Positions 16,118 to 25,370 of a stretch of DNA of 64,000 nt are shown here, piece by piece. Position numbers and translations under genes: made by a program. Origin of the DNA: DAOSEC01 sp035362935 (GTDB lineage: Bacteria; Bacillota_I; Bacilli_A; ML615J-28; CAG-313); contig DAOSEC010000008.1 of NCBI GenBank assembly GCA_035362935.1, forward strand, positions 13,460-77,459, written 5' to 3'. The notes beneath the pieces are model-generated. The model did no database searches and was not told the DNA's origin. It saw only the letters and a list, made by a program, of their open reading frames with translations. The first letter of the stretch is position 1; every line of letters begins with the position of its first letter.

Positions 16118-17056
16118 TTACACCCCTTTTGCTAATTGATTTAGATCTTCAATCATAGCGTCAACAACTTCCCAACTTTCTACATTTGCTCCACTTGCTA
16201 ACTTATGACCACCGCCACCATATTTGGTTGCAATTTCATTGATGTTTGCACCATTTGATCTTAGCTCTACCCATATCTTACCGGCTTCACTATCTTCTGT
16301 GAAATTTGCCCAAATATTGATTCCTTTAATCCCTGCCATAATATTCACCATGCCTCTTGAAATAGTGAAGATATCAATGCCATAGGTTTTTACTTCTTCT
16401 TTGGTATTTTTTAATACTCCAACACCACTTGATGTGACAATAAATTTTTGCGTTAATGCGGCTCTTAGTTTAACAATTTCTAAGTCTTCTGAATATAAAT
16501 TCATATATATACTTTCCAAATCAATTTTTTCTTTTAATAAATAACTTACCAAAGAAAATGTTCGGTCGGTTGTAGAAGCATATCGGAATCGCCCAGAATC
16601 CGTTACTATTCCTGTGAACAAAGACGAAGCTGCTTGTTGATTTAGTTTGAGCCCTGTTTGATAAAAGAAATCAGCAATGAGCCCCGCACACGATTCATAC
16701 GATGTATCGACAAATTTTATATTTCCAAAACCTGTTTTTTCAATATGATGATCCATTTTAATCACAAACTTAGCAAGCTTATATCGTTCATCACTAATCA
16801 TAAATTCTTCCGCAACATCAAGGACAATTGCCAGTGCATTTGGATAAATGGAATCCTCTACAATATCCATTTCTCCCATGAACTTTAATCGTTCATTCAT
16901 ATCACCAACAGCAACAATCAATTTATCTTTAAAATTTTCAATTAATCCATACTTTAATCCTAGTTGACAACCAAGCGCATCTCCATCAGGACGACTGTGT
17001 CTATGAATAATAATCGTATCAAATTCTTTAATTTTTTGTAATATTTCTTTAAACAT
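16118..17056 (-). CDS. DHH/DHHA1 family phosphoesterase (NrnA-like), copy 2
   Basis: A second NrnA-type phosphoesterase of 312 residues directly upstream of the first, clearly homologous to it (IIHRHSRPDGDALGCQLGLK, VLDVAEEF, KMDHHIEKTGFG, VTDSGRFRYA, KYGGGGHKLASGA). All metal ligands visible in copy 1 are kept in copy 2, so it is probably active. The pair suggests a tandem duplication with divergence or two distinct substrates (short RNA versus cyclic dinucleotide or pAp), which the sequence cannot decide. Preceded by AGGAAACTC before ATG. The gap between copies is 3 bases. Confidence 0.9.
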   Translation of the reverse strand: MFKEILQKIKEFDTIIIHRHSRPDGDALGCQLGLKYGLIENFKDKLIVAVGDMNERLKFMGEMDIVEDSIYPNALAIVLDVAEEFMISDERYKLAKFVIKMDHHIEKTGFGNIKFVDTSYESCAGLIADFFYQTGLKLNQQAASSLFTGIVTDSGRFRYASTTDRTFSLVSYLLKEKIDLESIYMNLYSEDLEIVKLRAALTQKFIVTSSGVGVLKNTKEEVKTYGIDIFTISRGMVNIMAGIKGINIWANFTEDSEAGKIWVELRSNGANINEIATKYGGGGHKLASGANVESWEVVDAMIEDLNQLAKGV

Positions 17057-17114
17057 GAGTTTCCTCCTACGATTATTTGATTATAGCATAATTATGAAAA
17101 TTTCTCAAATCATT

Positions 17115-17615
17115 TTAATCATCCATTTGGCCCTTACATAACCGTTCTGCTTTGTATAAATCATTGGTGTATAACATATTATCTGCGTAAATTGGTCCAA
17201 CTCTAGCATAACCTAATCTTACTAAATTATAATTGAGTAGTTCACCATCAACCCATATCCAAGCAAGCAGACGTTTAAATCCAGAAAAGTCTCTTAACTT
17301 ATCAAATGGATCGGTTTGCAAATATATATCTTTTGCGTTTGATAAAATCTTTTTTGTATATTCGGTTGCTTCTTTCCCACCAAATTGGACTGAAAATCTA
17401 TTATGTTCCGGTGTATCAATATTAAAGAACCGAACGTGTTCGATAATTCCATCTACTAAAAAAGCAGCTGTGTCTCCATCAACAGGAAATTCAAAACTTA
17501 CCTTTAGTGCACCACCTAATGGTTTCCCTTGTCGATCAGACCAAAACGGTCTACTCTTAAATTTATTTGCTAGTCTTGGTCCATCATATATATATGTTTT
17601 ACGTAGTTCATTCAT
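17115..17615 (-). CDS. Staphylococcal-nuclease-like (TNase) protein, no signal peptide
   Basis: A 166-residue thermonuclease-fold protein. Conserved features are DGDT at 47-50, the catalytic Arg and Glu in RFFNIDTPE (62-70), the following GGKEAT stretch, and the second Arg in KRLLAWIWVDG (about R115). No N-terminal hydrophobic segment is present, so it is either cytosolic or exported in another way; extracellular TNases normally have one. It resembles the nuclease domain of the lipoprotein at 20963, sharing the LLAWxWVDGxLLNxxL pattern. It has its own terminator at 17660 upstream belonging to the previous gene, and stands alone. Confidence 0.85.
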   Translation of the reverse strand: MNELRKTYIYDGPRLANKFKSRPFWSDRQGKPLGGALKVSFEFPVDGDTAAFLVDGIIEHVRFFNIDTPEHNRFSVQFGGKEATEYTKKILSNAKDIYLQTDPFDKLRDFSGFKRLLAWIWVDGELLNYNLVRLGYARVGPIYADNMLYTNDLYKAERLCKGQMDD

Positions 17616-17659
17616 AATAGTTAATCACCTTTCGTTCATTATAACATATTATGTTTGAC

Positions 17660-17696
17660 AATCAAAAAAGAAAGAACATATATTTGTTCTTTCTTT
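17660..17696 (-). terminator. Terminator of the 98-residue membrane protein gene
   Basis: A 12-bp perfect stem (AAAGAAAGAACA with TGTTCTTTCTTT, six-base loop) followed on the minus strand by TTTGATTGTC, just after the stop codon at 17706. Confidence 0.75.
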
Positions 17697-17705
17697 CGTA
17701 TGGCA

Positions 17706-17999
17706 TTATTTGTTCTTCTGCTTTTCTTTCGCCCAAATAAGAAGTGAGGAAACAAGTGTTCCAATAAAAAACAACCCCGTCAATGAACCATACAAAAAAT
17801 ATCCAAGTGCACCCCAACCATCTGTTATAAAGGCCAACCCCCAAAAGATTGCGGATGCAACACCAGAAACTATAGGAACAAAGAATGTTAACTTCTTGCT
17901 TATCTTTAACAATATTTTCGTAACACCAAATCCAATAAGACCACCCACAAAGATAAACACGATAACTGTCAAAATTTCTGTAACAATGTTTGGATACAT
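17706..17999 (-). CDS. Small three-segment membrane protein, unknown function
   Basis: About 97 residues with three hydrophobic segments (ILTVIVFIFVGGLIGFG, LTFFVPIVSGVASAIFW and LGYFLYGSLTGLFFIGTL) and a basic tail KEKQKNK. I do not recognise a family with confidence; a YesK-like assignment is possible on size and segment count alone. The start is the ATG at 17999, which lies eight bases after AGGAGG; the upstream GTG at 18008 would lie inside that site. It is a single-gene unit with a strong terminator. Confidence 0.6.
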   Translation of the reverse strand: MYPNIVTEILTVIVFIFVGGLIGFGVTKILLKISKKLTFFVPIVSGVASAIFWGLAFITDGWGALGYFLYGSLTGLFFIGTLVSSLLIWAKEKQKNK

Positions 18000-18069
18000 A
18001 TCCAACACCTCCTACATCTATTTACACCTTGATTATATCTTTTTTTTAGAGATATTCCATAAAAACGAT

Positions 18070-18116
18070 AATATAAAAATGCACTTGATTGGATTGCTCC
18101 TTTCAAGTGCATTTTT
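18070..18116 (-). terminator. Terminator of the nuclease-importer operon
   Basis: A 14-bp perfect stem (AAAAATGCACTTGA with TCAAGTGCATTTTT, 18075-18088 and 18103-18116) followed on the minus strand by TATATTATCG. The A/T ends of the stem supply the U-tract. It lies 27 bases after the stop of the 925-residue lipoprotein gene. Confidence 0.85.
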
Positions 18117-18142
18117 AATTAATTTTTTGTTATGCTAACTTG

Positions 18143-20920
18143 TTATTTCCAAGTATAAAGTCTAGCATCTGAGAAGTTTTGAGCATTCACAATCCATTGA
18201 TCCCAATTGTTTGTTGCACTTGGTCCCATGAACTCTGGTTTTCTTATTAATGTTTTATCAAATGTATATAATGATTCCCAAGCTGTTGAAGTACCTGATG
18301 CTGCGACATATGGTTCACCGAAGATACCAATAACATCAATCAAAGCACCATCTTTTAATAAAGTAACAACGTCTCCACCTTGACCATTGAATGCAATGGC
18401 TTCTTGTGTAGTTGAGTTATAAACGATAGAAATGACAGTGTGACCTGCTGCAGTAGCTTCTGCTAATCTTGCTAAAATTGCTGTGTCAGCTGCTTGTGAA
18501 CTATGGAGAATTAATGACTTACCATGAGCTAATTCACCAGTTAATGCAACACCCCAGAATTTTGTTAAGTCAGTAACGCCTGTAATACCATTTGATTCTA
18601 CAGCGGCATTATTAAATGATCCTAAACGATATCCTGTTAATGTAACAGTTGCACCTGTATTATTGTAGATCGCGATTACTTTATTGTTAGATGAACCCTC
18701 AATATAGTAAGAAATAAACAAATCAGTTGCATATGTTGGAGCTTCTTCAGGAATAACAACGATTGTTACAACTTGAGTTACAGCTTCTGCTGTTCCAACA
18801 GTGATTGTTGCTGTTAAAGTGATTGATTTGTTTTCTGTTACAGTTGCTAGAGTTCCTTCAGGTAATGTAATTAAACCTGCATTATCTCCACTTGCTGCCC
18901 AGCTAATTGTACCACCATAAACTGCGCTAGTTGTTGGTAATACAACTGTTGATCCCATATTGTATTCTTTGTTATCAAATGCTGCTACTAACTCATCTTG
19001 AACTGCTTCTGCTTTTTCAGCATCAGTCATTTCAACTAAATTAATTTGATCTGGATGTCCAAGAGCGATTTGAGGTCCATTAAACCATCCAATGGTTGCT
19101 CCTTCAATTGTAACTTCATTACCAGCAGATAATGTTCCCATCTTAGTATTGATTTCGGTTAAGTTAGCTAATCTTGAATCTACTCTTAATGTAATGTCTG
19201 CAGTACCATTTGTTAATACTACGTTATACCCTGATGTAGAAACAGTAAATGCATCTTTAATAGTAAATCCGTAAAGATTAATTTTCTTAGCTTGTAGTGG
19301 AAGTAAAGTTGTTGCATCTACGGCTGTAATTGTTTCAGCAGCTACTACATTGTTTTGAGAAATAACTGTTTTTGAAACAACAAATTCAATTTGATGTAAT
19401 CCATTAAATGCGTTGTATTGTCCAACAACTTGAACTTTCGCACCAACTACATAATCAGCTACTGCATTTGCTAAGTCTGTTCCTGATAAACCATAATATA
19501 CTACGATTCCACCAGTATTATCTTGGATATAAATATTACGTCCTACAACGTTTGTTACAACACCTTCAACCATTACGAATGTTCCAACTGCTGTTGATTT
19601 TACCGCGTTGATTGTACTTAATTCAACTGGTTTAACCGTGATTGTTACTGTAACTTCTTCGCTTATTTCACCAACAGTAACGGTTGCTACTAAAGTAACA
19701 TTTGTATCAGCAGATACGTTTCCTAATTTACCGTTTGTTAAGTTAATAACACTTGCGTTATCTCCTGTTGCTGCCCACGCGATTGTTGCGTTGAATGATG
19801 TGTTTTCTGTCGGAAGTGTTAATGTTGCACCAGATACACGGTTGATATTGTTAAATTGAGATGTTAACAATGTAGCAACTGCATCTGCTTTTTGTTGATC
19901 TGAAAGTTCTGGAGCATCAATTTCAACGATAGAACCTTCTGTTGGTGTATAATCTACTGACCAACCAGGAATACGAGTATCATAGTAGTAAACTGAAATA
20001 CGAATACGTACAAACTTATCGATAAATGCATTTAATCCTGATGCATTTGGATTTGCAGTTGTGTCTGGTTCATATGTTCTGTAATAAATTTGAATTTCTT
20101 TTGCTGTAAATGGATCTTGAATAAAGTAGTCTTTATTTGATCCTGATACTTTTTGGATTAGCTTACCTTCAACTACATTTAAGTCACCTTGAATAGCAGC
20201 ACTTGTTGGTGCTTCACTTGCTATTGCATCGACTGTTTTTGGAGTTGGAGTCGGAAGTGTGTTTCCACTTGATACTTTAACAATACCAACTGTACCACCA
20301 ATTTGAGGTGCTCCAAAATAAACAGCACGTTTACCAGTAACTCTTACTAAGTCACCTAGTGCAACTGTAGTATGTGCTGCGAACACAAAGATTCCACCAG
20401 TTGAGTCAGAAATAAAGAATCCTGAGAATCCGCTGTTGAATTTTGCAAATACAACACCTTCAGTTTCCACATCCGCATTAAGAGCAGCTGCTTTCACTTC
20501 TGCAATTGTTTGTGTTGTTACATCTGGTAATGCTCTAACACGTACTGTAAATTCTTTCGTGTCAGTAATTGTCTTTGTTGTTTTTCCATCCATGTATTGA
20601 ATGGTTAACGTTGCTGTAATTTTGACAGTTTTGTCTCCTTCAGCGAACACTGGTCTTGTAACAACACCTGTATTAGAAATATATGCAGGGCTGTCAGTTT
20701 CCCAAGTAATGGTAACATCATGTCTTCCTTCTGCAAGGAATTCAATGTTGTTAACAATATTGCTCATATCAGCAATAATAAGTGATGTCTTTGCTTCTTC
20801 AAGTAATGCTCTTGCTTGTTCTTCTGCCGCTTTATCTGTACATGCAGTTAATGCGATTCCAAAGAAGAAAATAGCAACTAGACTAAACAATCTTTTCAGA
20901 TTGAGTTTGGATAATACCAT
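18143..20920 (-). CDS. Large secreted lipoprotein with Ig-like, OB-fold-like and lamin-tail-like domains
   Basis: A 925-residue protein with a lipoprotein signal peptide (LTAC, Cys at 27). Reading along it: an atrophied bacterial Ig-like domain (about 30-132, ending in VTITWETDSPAYIS...), an OB-fold-like stretch (about 134-215, GVVFAKFNSGFSGFFISDSTGG), a second one, a second Ig-like domain with ATIAWAATGDNASVI, another OB-like stretch (GVVTNVVGRNIYIQDNTGGI), a third Ig-like domain (ISWAASGDNAGLITL), and a C-terminal lamin-tail-like domain (IAIYNNTGATVTLTGYRLG). I see no catalytic motif. Such domains occur in extracellular nucleases and adhesins. It is the last gene of the ABC/nuclease operon, 42 bases after the nuclease lipoprotein, so a nucleic-acid or surface binding role is likely but not shown. 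Confidence 0.8.
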   Translation of the reverse strand: MVLSKLNLKRLFSLVAIFFFGIALTACTDKAAEEQARALLEEAKTSLIIADMSNIVNNIEFLAEGRHDVTITWETDSPAYISNTGVVTRPVFAEGDKTVKITATLTIQYMDGKTTKTITDTKEFTVRVRALPDVTTQTIAEVKAAALNADVETEGVVFAKFNSGFSGFFISDSTGGIFVFAAHTTVALGDLVRVTGKRAVYFGAPQIGGTVGIVKVSSGNTLPTPTPKTVDAIASEAPTSAAIQGDLNVVEGKLIQKVSGSNKDYFIQDPFTAKEIQIYYRTYEPDTTANPNASGLNAFIDKFVRIRISVYYYDTRIPGWSVDYTPTEGSIVEIDAPELSDQQKADAVATLLTSQFNNINRVSGATLTLPTENTSFNATIAWAATGDNASVINLTNGKLGNVSADTNVTLVATVTVGEISEEVTVTITVKPVELSTINAVKSTAVGTFVMVEGVVTNVVGRNIYIQDNTGGIVVYYGLSGTDLANAVADYVVGAKVQVVGQYNAFNGLHQIEFVVSKTVISQNNVVAAETITAVDATTLLPLQAKKINLYGFTIKDAFTVSTSGYNVVLTNGTADITLRVDSRLANLTEINTKMGTLSAGNEVTIEGATIGWFNGPQIALGHPDQINLVEMTDAEKAEAVQDELVAAFDNKEYNMGSTVVLPTTSAVYGGTISWAASGDNAGLITLPEGTLATVTENKSITLTATITVGTAEAVTQVVTIVVIPEEAPTYATDLFISYYIEGSSNNKVIAIYNNTGATVTLTGYRLGSFNNAAVESNGITGVTDLTKFWGVALTGELAHGKSLILHSSQAADTAILARLAEATAAGHTVISIVYNSTTQEAIAFNGQGGDVVTLLKDGALIDVIGIFGEPYVAASGTSTAWESLYTFDKTLIRKPEFMGPSATNNWDQWIVNAQNFSDARLYTWK

Positions 20921-20962
20921 GTTTTTTTCCTCCTATATAACAATTCTAATTGTTATCAAAAA

Positions 20963-22207
20963 TTAGTTATGAAAAGTGATATCGTTAAACGATCCTAATA
21001 ATAGTTGGTATTGACCACTATAAACCCCAATCGGAGCTACAATATCAATATTTTTCCCATTAAAGTATTCCCAAGTTCTTATTCTATTGTCTTGTGGTGC
21101 TGGTATGCTTAAATCGCGAATCGCAATATCAGAAGCAACACGCACTTCAATTGTATTGTTTTGTGAATCACGAATTCGGAACGTAAATGCATTGTTTGCA
21201 GAATCATATCCGCTATAAACAGTAACATTTTCTAATTTTACAAATCTTCCCGATATCGTTGGGTTTGTTGTGCGATTCAATTCACTAATTGTCATAACCG
21301 TTGGAACGACTTCATTTCCTGTTGATAAGACAGTAATTTTTGAATCACGAGTATCTGTAATTTGTGGTGCACCTGTTTCTTGATCTGGATGGTATACCAT
21401 AGTTCCTTCGATACGAAGTTCAAACCCAACTACAAGTTTTTGTAATTGTGTAAATCCTGCGTATACATAGATACCATAGCATCCGGTTTCTCCAGAACAA
21501 TCTTCAACATATGCACTAAATCCTAAGACTCTAGTCACAATACCTACGACTGCAACTTTTTTATTTGCATACTCGGCCTCGTTTGTTCTTAGTTCTTCAA
21601 GTGTGACTTGAGTCCCTTCAATTGAATAATTAAATCCAGGGTCTTGTTCTCCCCAAATGCGTTTTCCTTTGGTTTGAGTTCTCATATCCGCATTGAAGAT
21701 AACTTCTGCGTATTTAGATCCACTCGCACCTTTTGAGGTTGTAAACGATTCTTCAATCAGTTCTAAATTTAACAACTTTCCATCAACCCATACCCATGCA
21801 AGGTATCTTGTTCCTGTAGAATCAAGAACTGGTTGATTTCCCTCTGCTTCTAATACGATTTTAGTCGCATTGTTTAATCGGTTAGCTGTATAATCTGAGG
21901 CTGCTTTTCCCCACGGGTCAATACGGTATGTTGATTCTGGGGTATCAATACCTAAGAATCTTACACGGAATGGTTGACTGGTTGCTGTTTTGAACATTGC
22001 TGTATCACCATCTGCGACACTTACAAGTGTAACCTCACCAATACCATGTAAAAAGAAATCTTTCCCAGTATAATCTCTTTCAAGAGTTGTTCGATTGGTA
22101 TAATAATGGATCTCCCATTCTTCTTCCCCTGGTTTATTATCACAAGCAGTTAAACTAAATGAGAATATACCTAGTAGAAGTAGAAGTATGAATTTTTTAA
22201 GTTTCAT
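20963..22207 (-). CDS. Secreted lipoprotein nuclease: TNase domain plus OB-fold-like domains
   Basis: A 414-residue lipoprotein (signal peptide with LTAC, Cys at 22). The staphylococcal-nuclease domain covers about 50-195: DGDT at 66-69, catalytic Arg83 and Glu91 in RFLGIDTPE, a K-A-A-S helix start at 101, and the second Arg in RYLAWVWVDG (R134). The rest (about 205-410) holds OB-fold-like beta stretches (VAVVGIVTRVLGFSAYVEDCS, with a CSGETGC pair) as in YhcR-type nucleases. All catalytic residues are present, so it should cut DNA and RNA outside the cell while anchored in the membrane. It starts 3 bases after the solute-binding protein gene. Confidence 0.92.
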   Translation of the reverse strand: MKLKKFILLLLLGIFSFSLTACDNKPGEEEWEIHYYTNRTTLERDYTGKDFFLHGIGEVTLVSVADGDTAMFKTATSQPFRVRFLGIDTPESTYRIDPWGKAASDYTANRLNNATKIVLEAEGNQPVLDSTGTRYLAWVWVDGKLLNLELIEESFTTSKGASGSKYAEVIFNADMRTQTKGKRIWGEQDPGFNYSIEGTQVTLEELRTNEAEYANKKVAVVGIVTRVLGFSAYVEDCSGETGCYGIYVYAGFTQLQKLVVGFELRIEGTMVYHPDQETGAPQITDTRDSKITVLSTGNEVVPTVMTISELNRTTNPTISGRFVKLENVTVYSGYDSANNAFTFRIRDSQNNTIEVRVASDIAIRDLSIPAPQDNRIRTWEYFNGKNIDIVAPIGVYSGQYQLLLGSFNDITFHN

Positions 22208-22210
22208 TGA

Positions 22211-23524
22211 TTACCAAACCAATTCGTTGATTGCATCAGCGTAAGCTTGATCGATAGTTTTTCCACCATATAGAACAGCTCTGATTAATGATTGTGATTC
22301 ATCACGTGCAAGTGAAGATCCTGGGAATGCTGCTGATGTAAAGAACTTGTCTCTTTGTCCGTAACCGATGGTAGCACTCTTAACAAAAATACTATCCGGA
22401 TTTGCTAAGAATGTTGCATAAGTTGGATGAGTATATGCGCTTTCGCGTACTGGGAAGTATGCTGTTGATGCTGAGAAGTATGCTGTTTCTGCAGTTGAAG
22501 TTAAGAACTTAACAAACAACCAAGAAGCTAAGCGTTGATCATCTGTTGCATTAGAGAAAATAGTAACGTTTGTCCCTTGTTGAATAACAGCTGGAACTGC
22601 TCCTGCTCCATCATATTGAGGGATTGGTGCTACTCCTACTTCGAATGCAGTTGTATTATTGTGTTGTGCTCCTGCACTTGATCCAACAGTCATATAGATT
22701 GTTTCTGCTTTGAATACGTCAGATGCATAGTTTGCACCATCAAAATGAGTTGGTGTTGCAGCTAAGCGGTCTGTGTATAAATCTTTAAAATAAGTAACAG
22801 CTGCTTTTGATTGAGCGTTGTTAAATAAAATTTCTCCATTCACATTTGTGTATTGTCCGCCCCATTGTTGTGTCAATGTAATGAAAAGGTTCGCTTCTGA
22901 ATCGTATGCAAAACCTACTTTTCCGTTTAATGTTTTGATTTGTTGAGAAACGGTTCTAACCTCAGCCCAAGTTGTTGGAACTGTCAAAGAATTTTGATCA
23001 AAGAACGTTTTGTTATAAAACATTACTTCAGTTGATTTGTTAAATGGTAATGAATAATAGGTACCCGCTTCATCATAGATGGTTCCTTCAGCTAAGAATG
23101 ATGGAACAAAATCATCTAAATCCGCTTGTGTAAACCCATGAGTTGCATTTTCCATATATTTATCTAAAGGTAATACTGCTCTACCTTGTAAATATACAGC
23201 CACATGGTCTGGATATGTTTGAGCAATGTTCGGCTCTGTTCCTGCAGAAATTGCTTTTGTAATCTTGTCACGTAAGTCTGTGTATCCACCTTGTCCTGCT
23301 TGGATTACTGTAACATTTGGATAAATTACATTAAATCTGTCAATAATGTCTTGGATATATCCTTGGTTTGCTTGACCCATCGCATGCCAGAACGTGATGG
23401 TAATCGGGTCAGTTGTAAGTTGGTCTGGAATAACAATTTCGCGGTCTTTTAAATTTGTGTTTCCGCAACCTGCTACTACAAACATTGCAACTAGAACGAC
23501 TAATAAACTTAACAGTTTTTTCAT
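22211..23524 (-). CDS. ABC transporter solute-binding lipoprotein (family 1, UgpB-like)
   Basis: A 437-residue extracellular binding protein with a lipoprotein signal (VVAGCG, Cys at 20). The N-terminal TITFWHAMGQANQGYIQDII, the YYSLPFNKSTEVMFYNK hinge region, the QGTNVTIF stretch and the C-terminal TSTAETAYFSASTAYFPVR segment all match cluster-1 sugar and glycerol-phosphate binding proteins, closest to UgpB in my reading. The ligand is not determined by the sequence, but sugar phosphates, glycerophosphodiesters or nucleic-acid breakdown products fit the context of a nuclease in the same operon. It precedes the nuclease gene by 3 bases. Confidence 0.9.
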   Translation of the reverse strand: MKKLLSLLVVLVAMFVVAGCGNTNLKDREIVIPDQLTTDPITITFWHAMGQANQGYIQDIIDRFNVIYPNVTVIQAGQGGYTDLRDKITKAISAGTEPNIAQTYPDHVAVYLQGRAVLPLDKYMENATHGFTQADLDDFVPSFLAEGTIYDEAGTYYSLPFNKSTEVMFYNKTFFDQNSLTVPTTWAEVRTVSQQIKTLNGKVGFAYDSEANLFITLTQQWGGQYTNVNGEILFNNAQSKAAVTYFKDLYTDRLAATPTHFDGANYASDVFKAETIYMTVGSSAGAQHNNTTAFEVGVAPIPQYDGAGAVPAVIQQGTNVTIFSNATDDQRLASWLFVKFLTSTAETAYFSASTAYFPVRESAYTHPTYATFLANPDSIFVKSATIGYGQRDKFFTSAAFPGSSLARDESQSLIRAVLYGGKTIDQAYADAINELVW

Positions 23525-23578
23525 ATACTTTTCAATCCTCCGTTTGTATATAAATCTATATTCACTAAAAACTTAGTT

Positions 23579-24451
23579 TTAGCCTTTAATACCGCTTCTT
23601 GATACCCCTTGCATAATGTATTTACGCAAGAACAAGAATACGAGTAATAATGGAACTGTAACCACTGTGGTTGCAGCCATTTGTAAATGAATTTGTGAAC
23701 GACCTTGATCGTCAGTGAATGCTTTTCTCAATCCGTTTGTAATCAAACGCATCGAATCGCTATCTGCTACTAGATTTGGCCAAATGTATGCATTCCATGA
23801 ACCAATTAATTTTAGAATGGTAATTGATATAATGGTTGGCATTGCGATTGGAACCATAACACGTAGTAGATACTTGAAGTCTCCTGTGCCATCGACTTTC
23901 GCTGCTAAATATAATTCATTTGGTATTTGCTTGAAGTTTTGTCTTAATAAGTAGATATAAAATACACTGACAACGAATGGAATAATGAGGGCTTGATAGG
24001 TATCAATCCATCCCAATCTAGCAACTGTAATGTAGTTTGTAATAACCATCATTTCCCCTGGAATCATCATCGTTGCTAAGAACAAAGTAAATAATATGTT
24101 TTTACCTTTGAACTCAAGTCGAGCAAACGCGAATGCTGCAAAAATTGTTGTAACAACGGTACCAACCGTAGAGACCACACCTACAAAAATTGTGTTGTAG
24201 ATATATCGTGCAAAATCGGCTTGCATCATTGCATTTGGGAAATTTTGGAAATTTAATAATTGTGGGAATAGTGTAGGTGGAATCATTTCTGTTTCTGCTT
24301 GAGTTTTTAAAGCAGAGATAATCATCCAATAAAACGGAACGACAACGATAATTGCCATAATACCTAAGAAACCATATACTAGAATATTTTTTAAAATTAA
24401 TTCTACTTTATATGATTTTTCTAAATTTTTAACATTCATTTTTTCTGTCAT
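23579..24451 (-). CDS. ABC transporter permease (MalG/UgpE-like)
   Basis: A 290-residue inner-membrane subunit with six predicted hydrophobic segments and the EAA loop AAKVDGTGDFKYLLRVMVPIAMP that contacts the ATPase. The N-terminal cytoplasmic stretch of 28 residues is normal for the group. It pairs with the permease at 24462, 10 bases upstream, and the solute-binding protein gene 54 bases downstream. Family members carry carbohydrates or glycerol-3-phosphate; the specificity here is unknown. Confidence 0.92.
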   Translation of the reverse strand: MTEKMNVKNLEKSYKVELILKNILVYGFLGIMAIIVVVPFYWMIISALKTQAETEMIPPTLFPQLLNFQNFPNAMMQADFARYIYNTIFVGVVSTVGTVVTTIFAAFAFARLEFKGKNILFTLFLATMMIPGEMMVITNYITVARLGWIDTYQALIIPFVVSVFYIYLLRQNFKQIPNELYLAAKVDGTGDFKYLLRVMVPIAMPTIISITILKLIGSWNAYIWPNLVADSDSMRLITNGLRKAFTDDQGRSQIHLQMAATTVVTVPLLLVFLFLRKYIMQGVSRSGIKG

Positions 24452-24461
24452 AGCGCACCTC

Positions 24462-25370
24462 CTAGTAATGTACCCGTTTTTTACTGATGTACAAGTTGAT
24501 GAAGGTGAAGATCAAGATGATCACGAAGAGGAATAACGCAGCTGCGGCTGCCCATCCTGCCGACCCTTCTCCAACACGGGGGTCACTCAAACTTCGATAT
24601 AGGAACCATACTATGGTACCAATTCCTTTGTCGCGAATGCTAGTATCTAGTCCGAATAACGCAACAACTGATGTATACTCTTTAAACGCTCCGATAAATG
24701 ATGTTACAGCAACATAGGCAATCATTGGAGAAAGAAGAGGAACTGTAATTCTTGTGAATACTCGAACTCTTGGTGTTGAGTCGATTTGAGCTGCTTGATA
24801 ATATTGTTTATCAATCCCTTGCAAACCACTTAAGAAAATTAGAATCTTAAACGGAAGTGCTTCCCACACGGAATAAATTAACAACACTGTCATTGCTCTA
24901 CCCCAACCTGCTCCGTATCCTACCCAGTTAATTGCATTGTCAAGTCCTAACCAACCAATAATGGTATTGATAAGTCCATAACTTTGATTAAACATAACCG
25001 CAAATACCATCCCAATCGCGATTGTATTTGTAACGTATGGTAAGAAGAAAATAGTTTGGAATACTTTTTGTAATGGCTTAATGGAGTTTAGTCCAACAGC
25101 GATTAACAACGATAACATTATAGATATTGGAACAGATACAAACACGATAAAGAATGTGTTGGATACTGTTCTCCAGAATATTTGATTTCGGAATATGAAG
25201 GCAAAGTTACCAAATCCGAATTGAGTGAACTCACCTGTCATATAATTGTATTTTTCTTTAAACGCGATTAGAATCGTATTAAAGAGGGGATAGAAGATAA
25301 ATATTGCCATTAATATTAGAGCGGGTGCTAAATATAACCAGGCCTTGAGGTTGTTTTTACTCTCAACCAT
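24462..25370 (-). CDS. ABC transporter permease (MalF/UgpA-like)
   Basis: A 302-residue inner-membrane subunit with six hydrophobic segments and the EAA motif AAQIDSTPRVRVFTRITVPLL. The start codon overlaps the last base of the ATPase stop codon, which indicates translational coupling. Together with the ATPase, the second permease and the lipoprotein it makes a complete cluster-1 importer, all in one minus-strand operon from 26431. Confidence 0.92.
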   Translation of the reverse strand: MVESKNNLKAWLYLAPALILMAIFIFYPLFNTILIAFKEKYNYMTGEFTQFGFGNFAFIFRNQIFWRTVSNTFFIVFVSVPISIMLSLLIAVGLNSIKPLQKVFQTIFFLPYVTNTIAIGMVFAVMFNQSYGLINTIIGWLGLDNAINWVGYGAGWGRAMTVLLIYSVWEALPFKILIFLSGLQGIDKQYYQAAQIDSTPRVRVFTRITVPLLSPMIAYVAVTSFIGAFKEYTSVVALFGLDTSIRDKGIGTIVWFLYRSLSDPRVGEGSAGWAAAAALFLFVIILIFTFINLYISKKRVHY

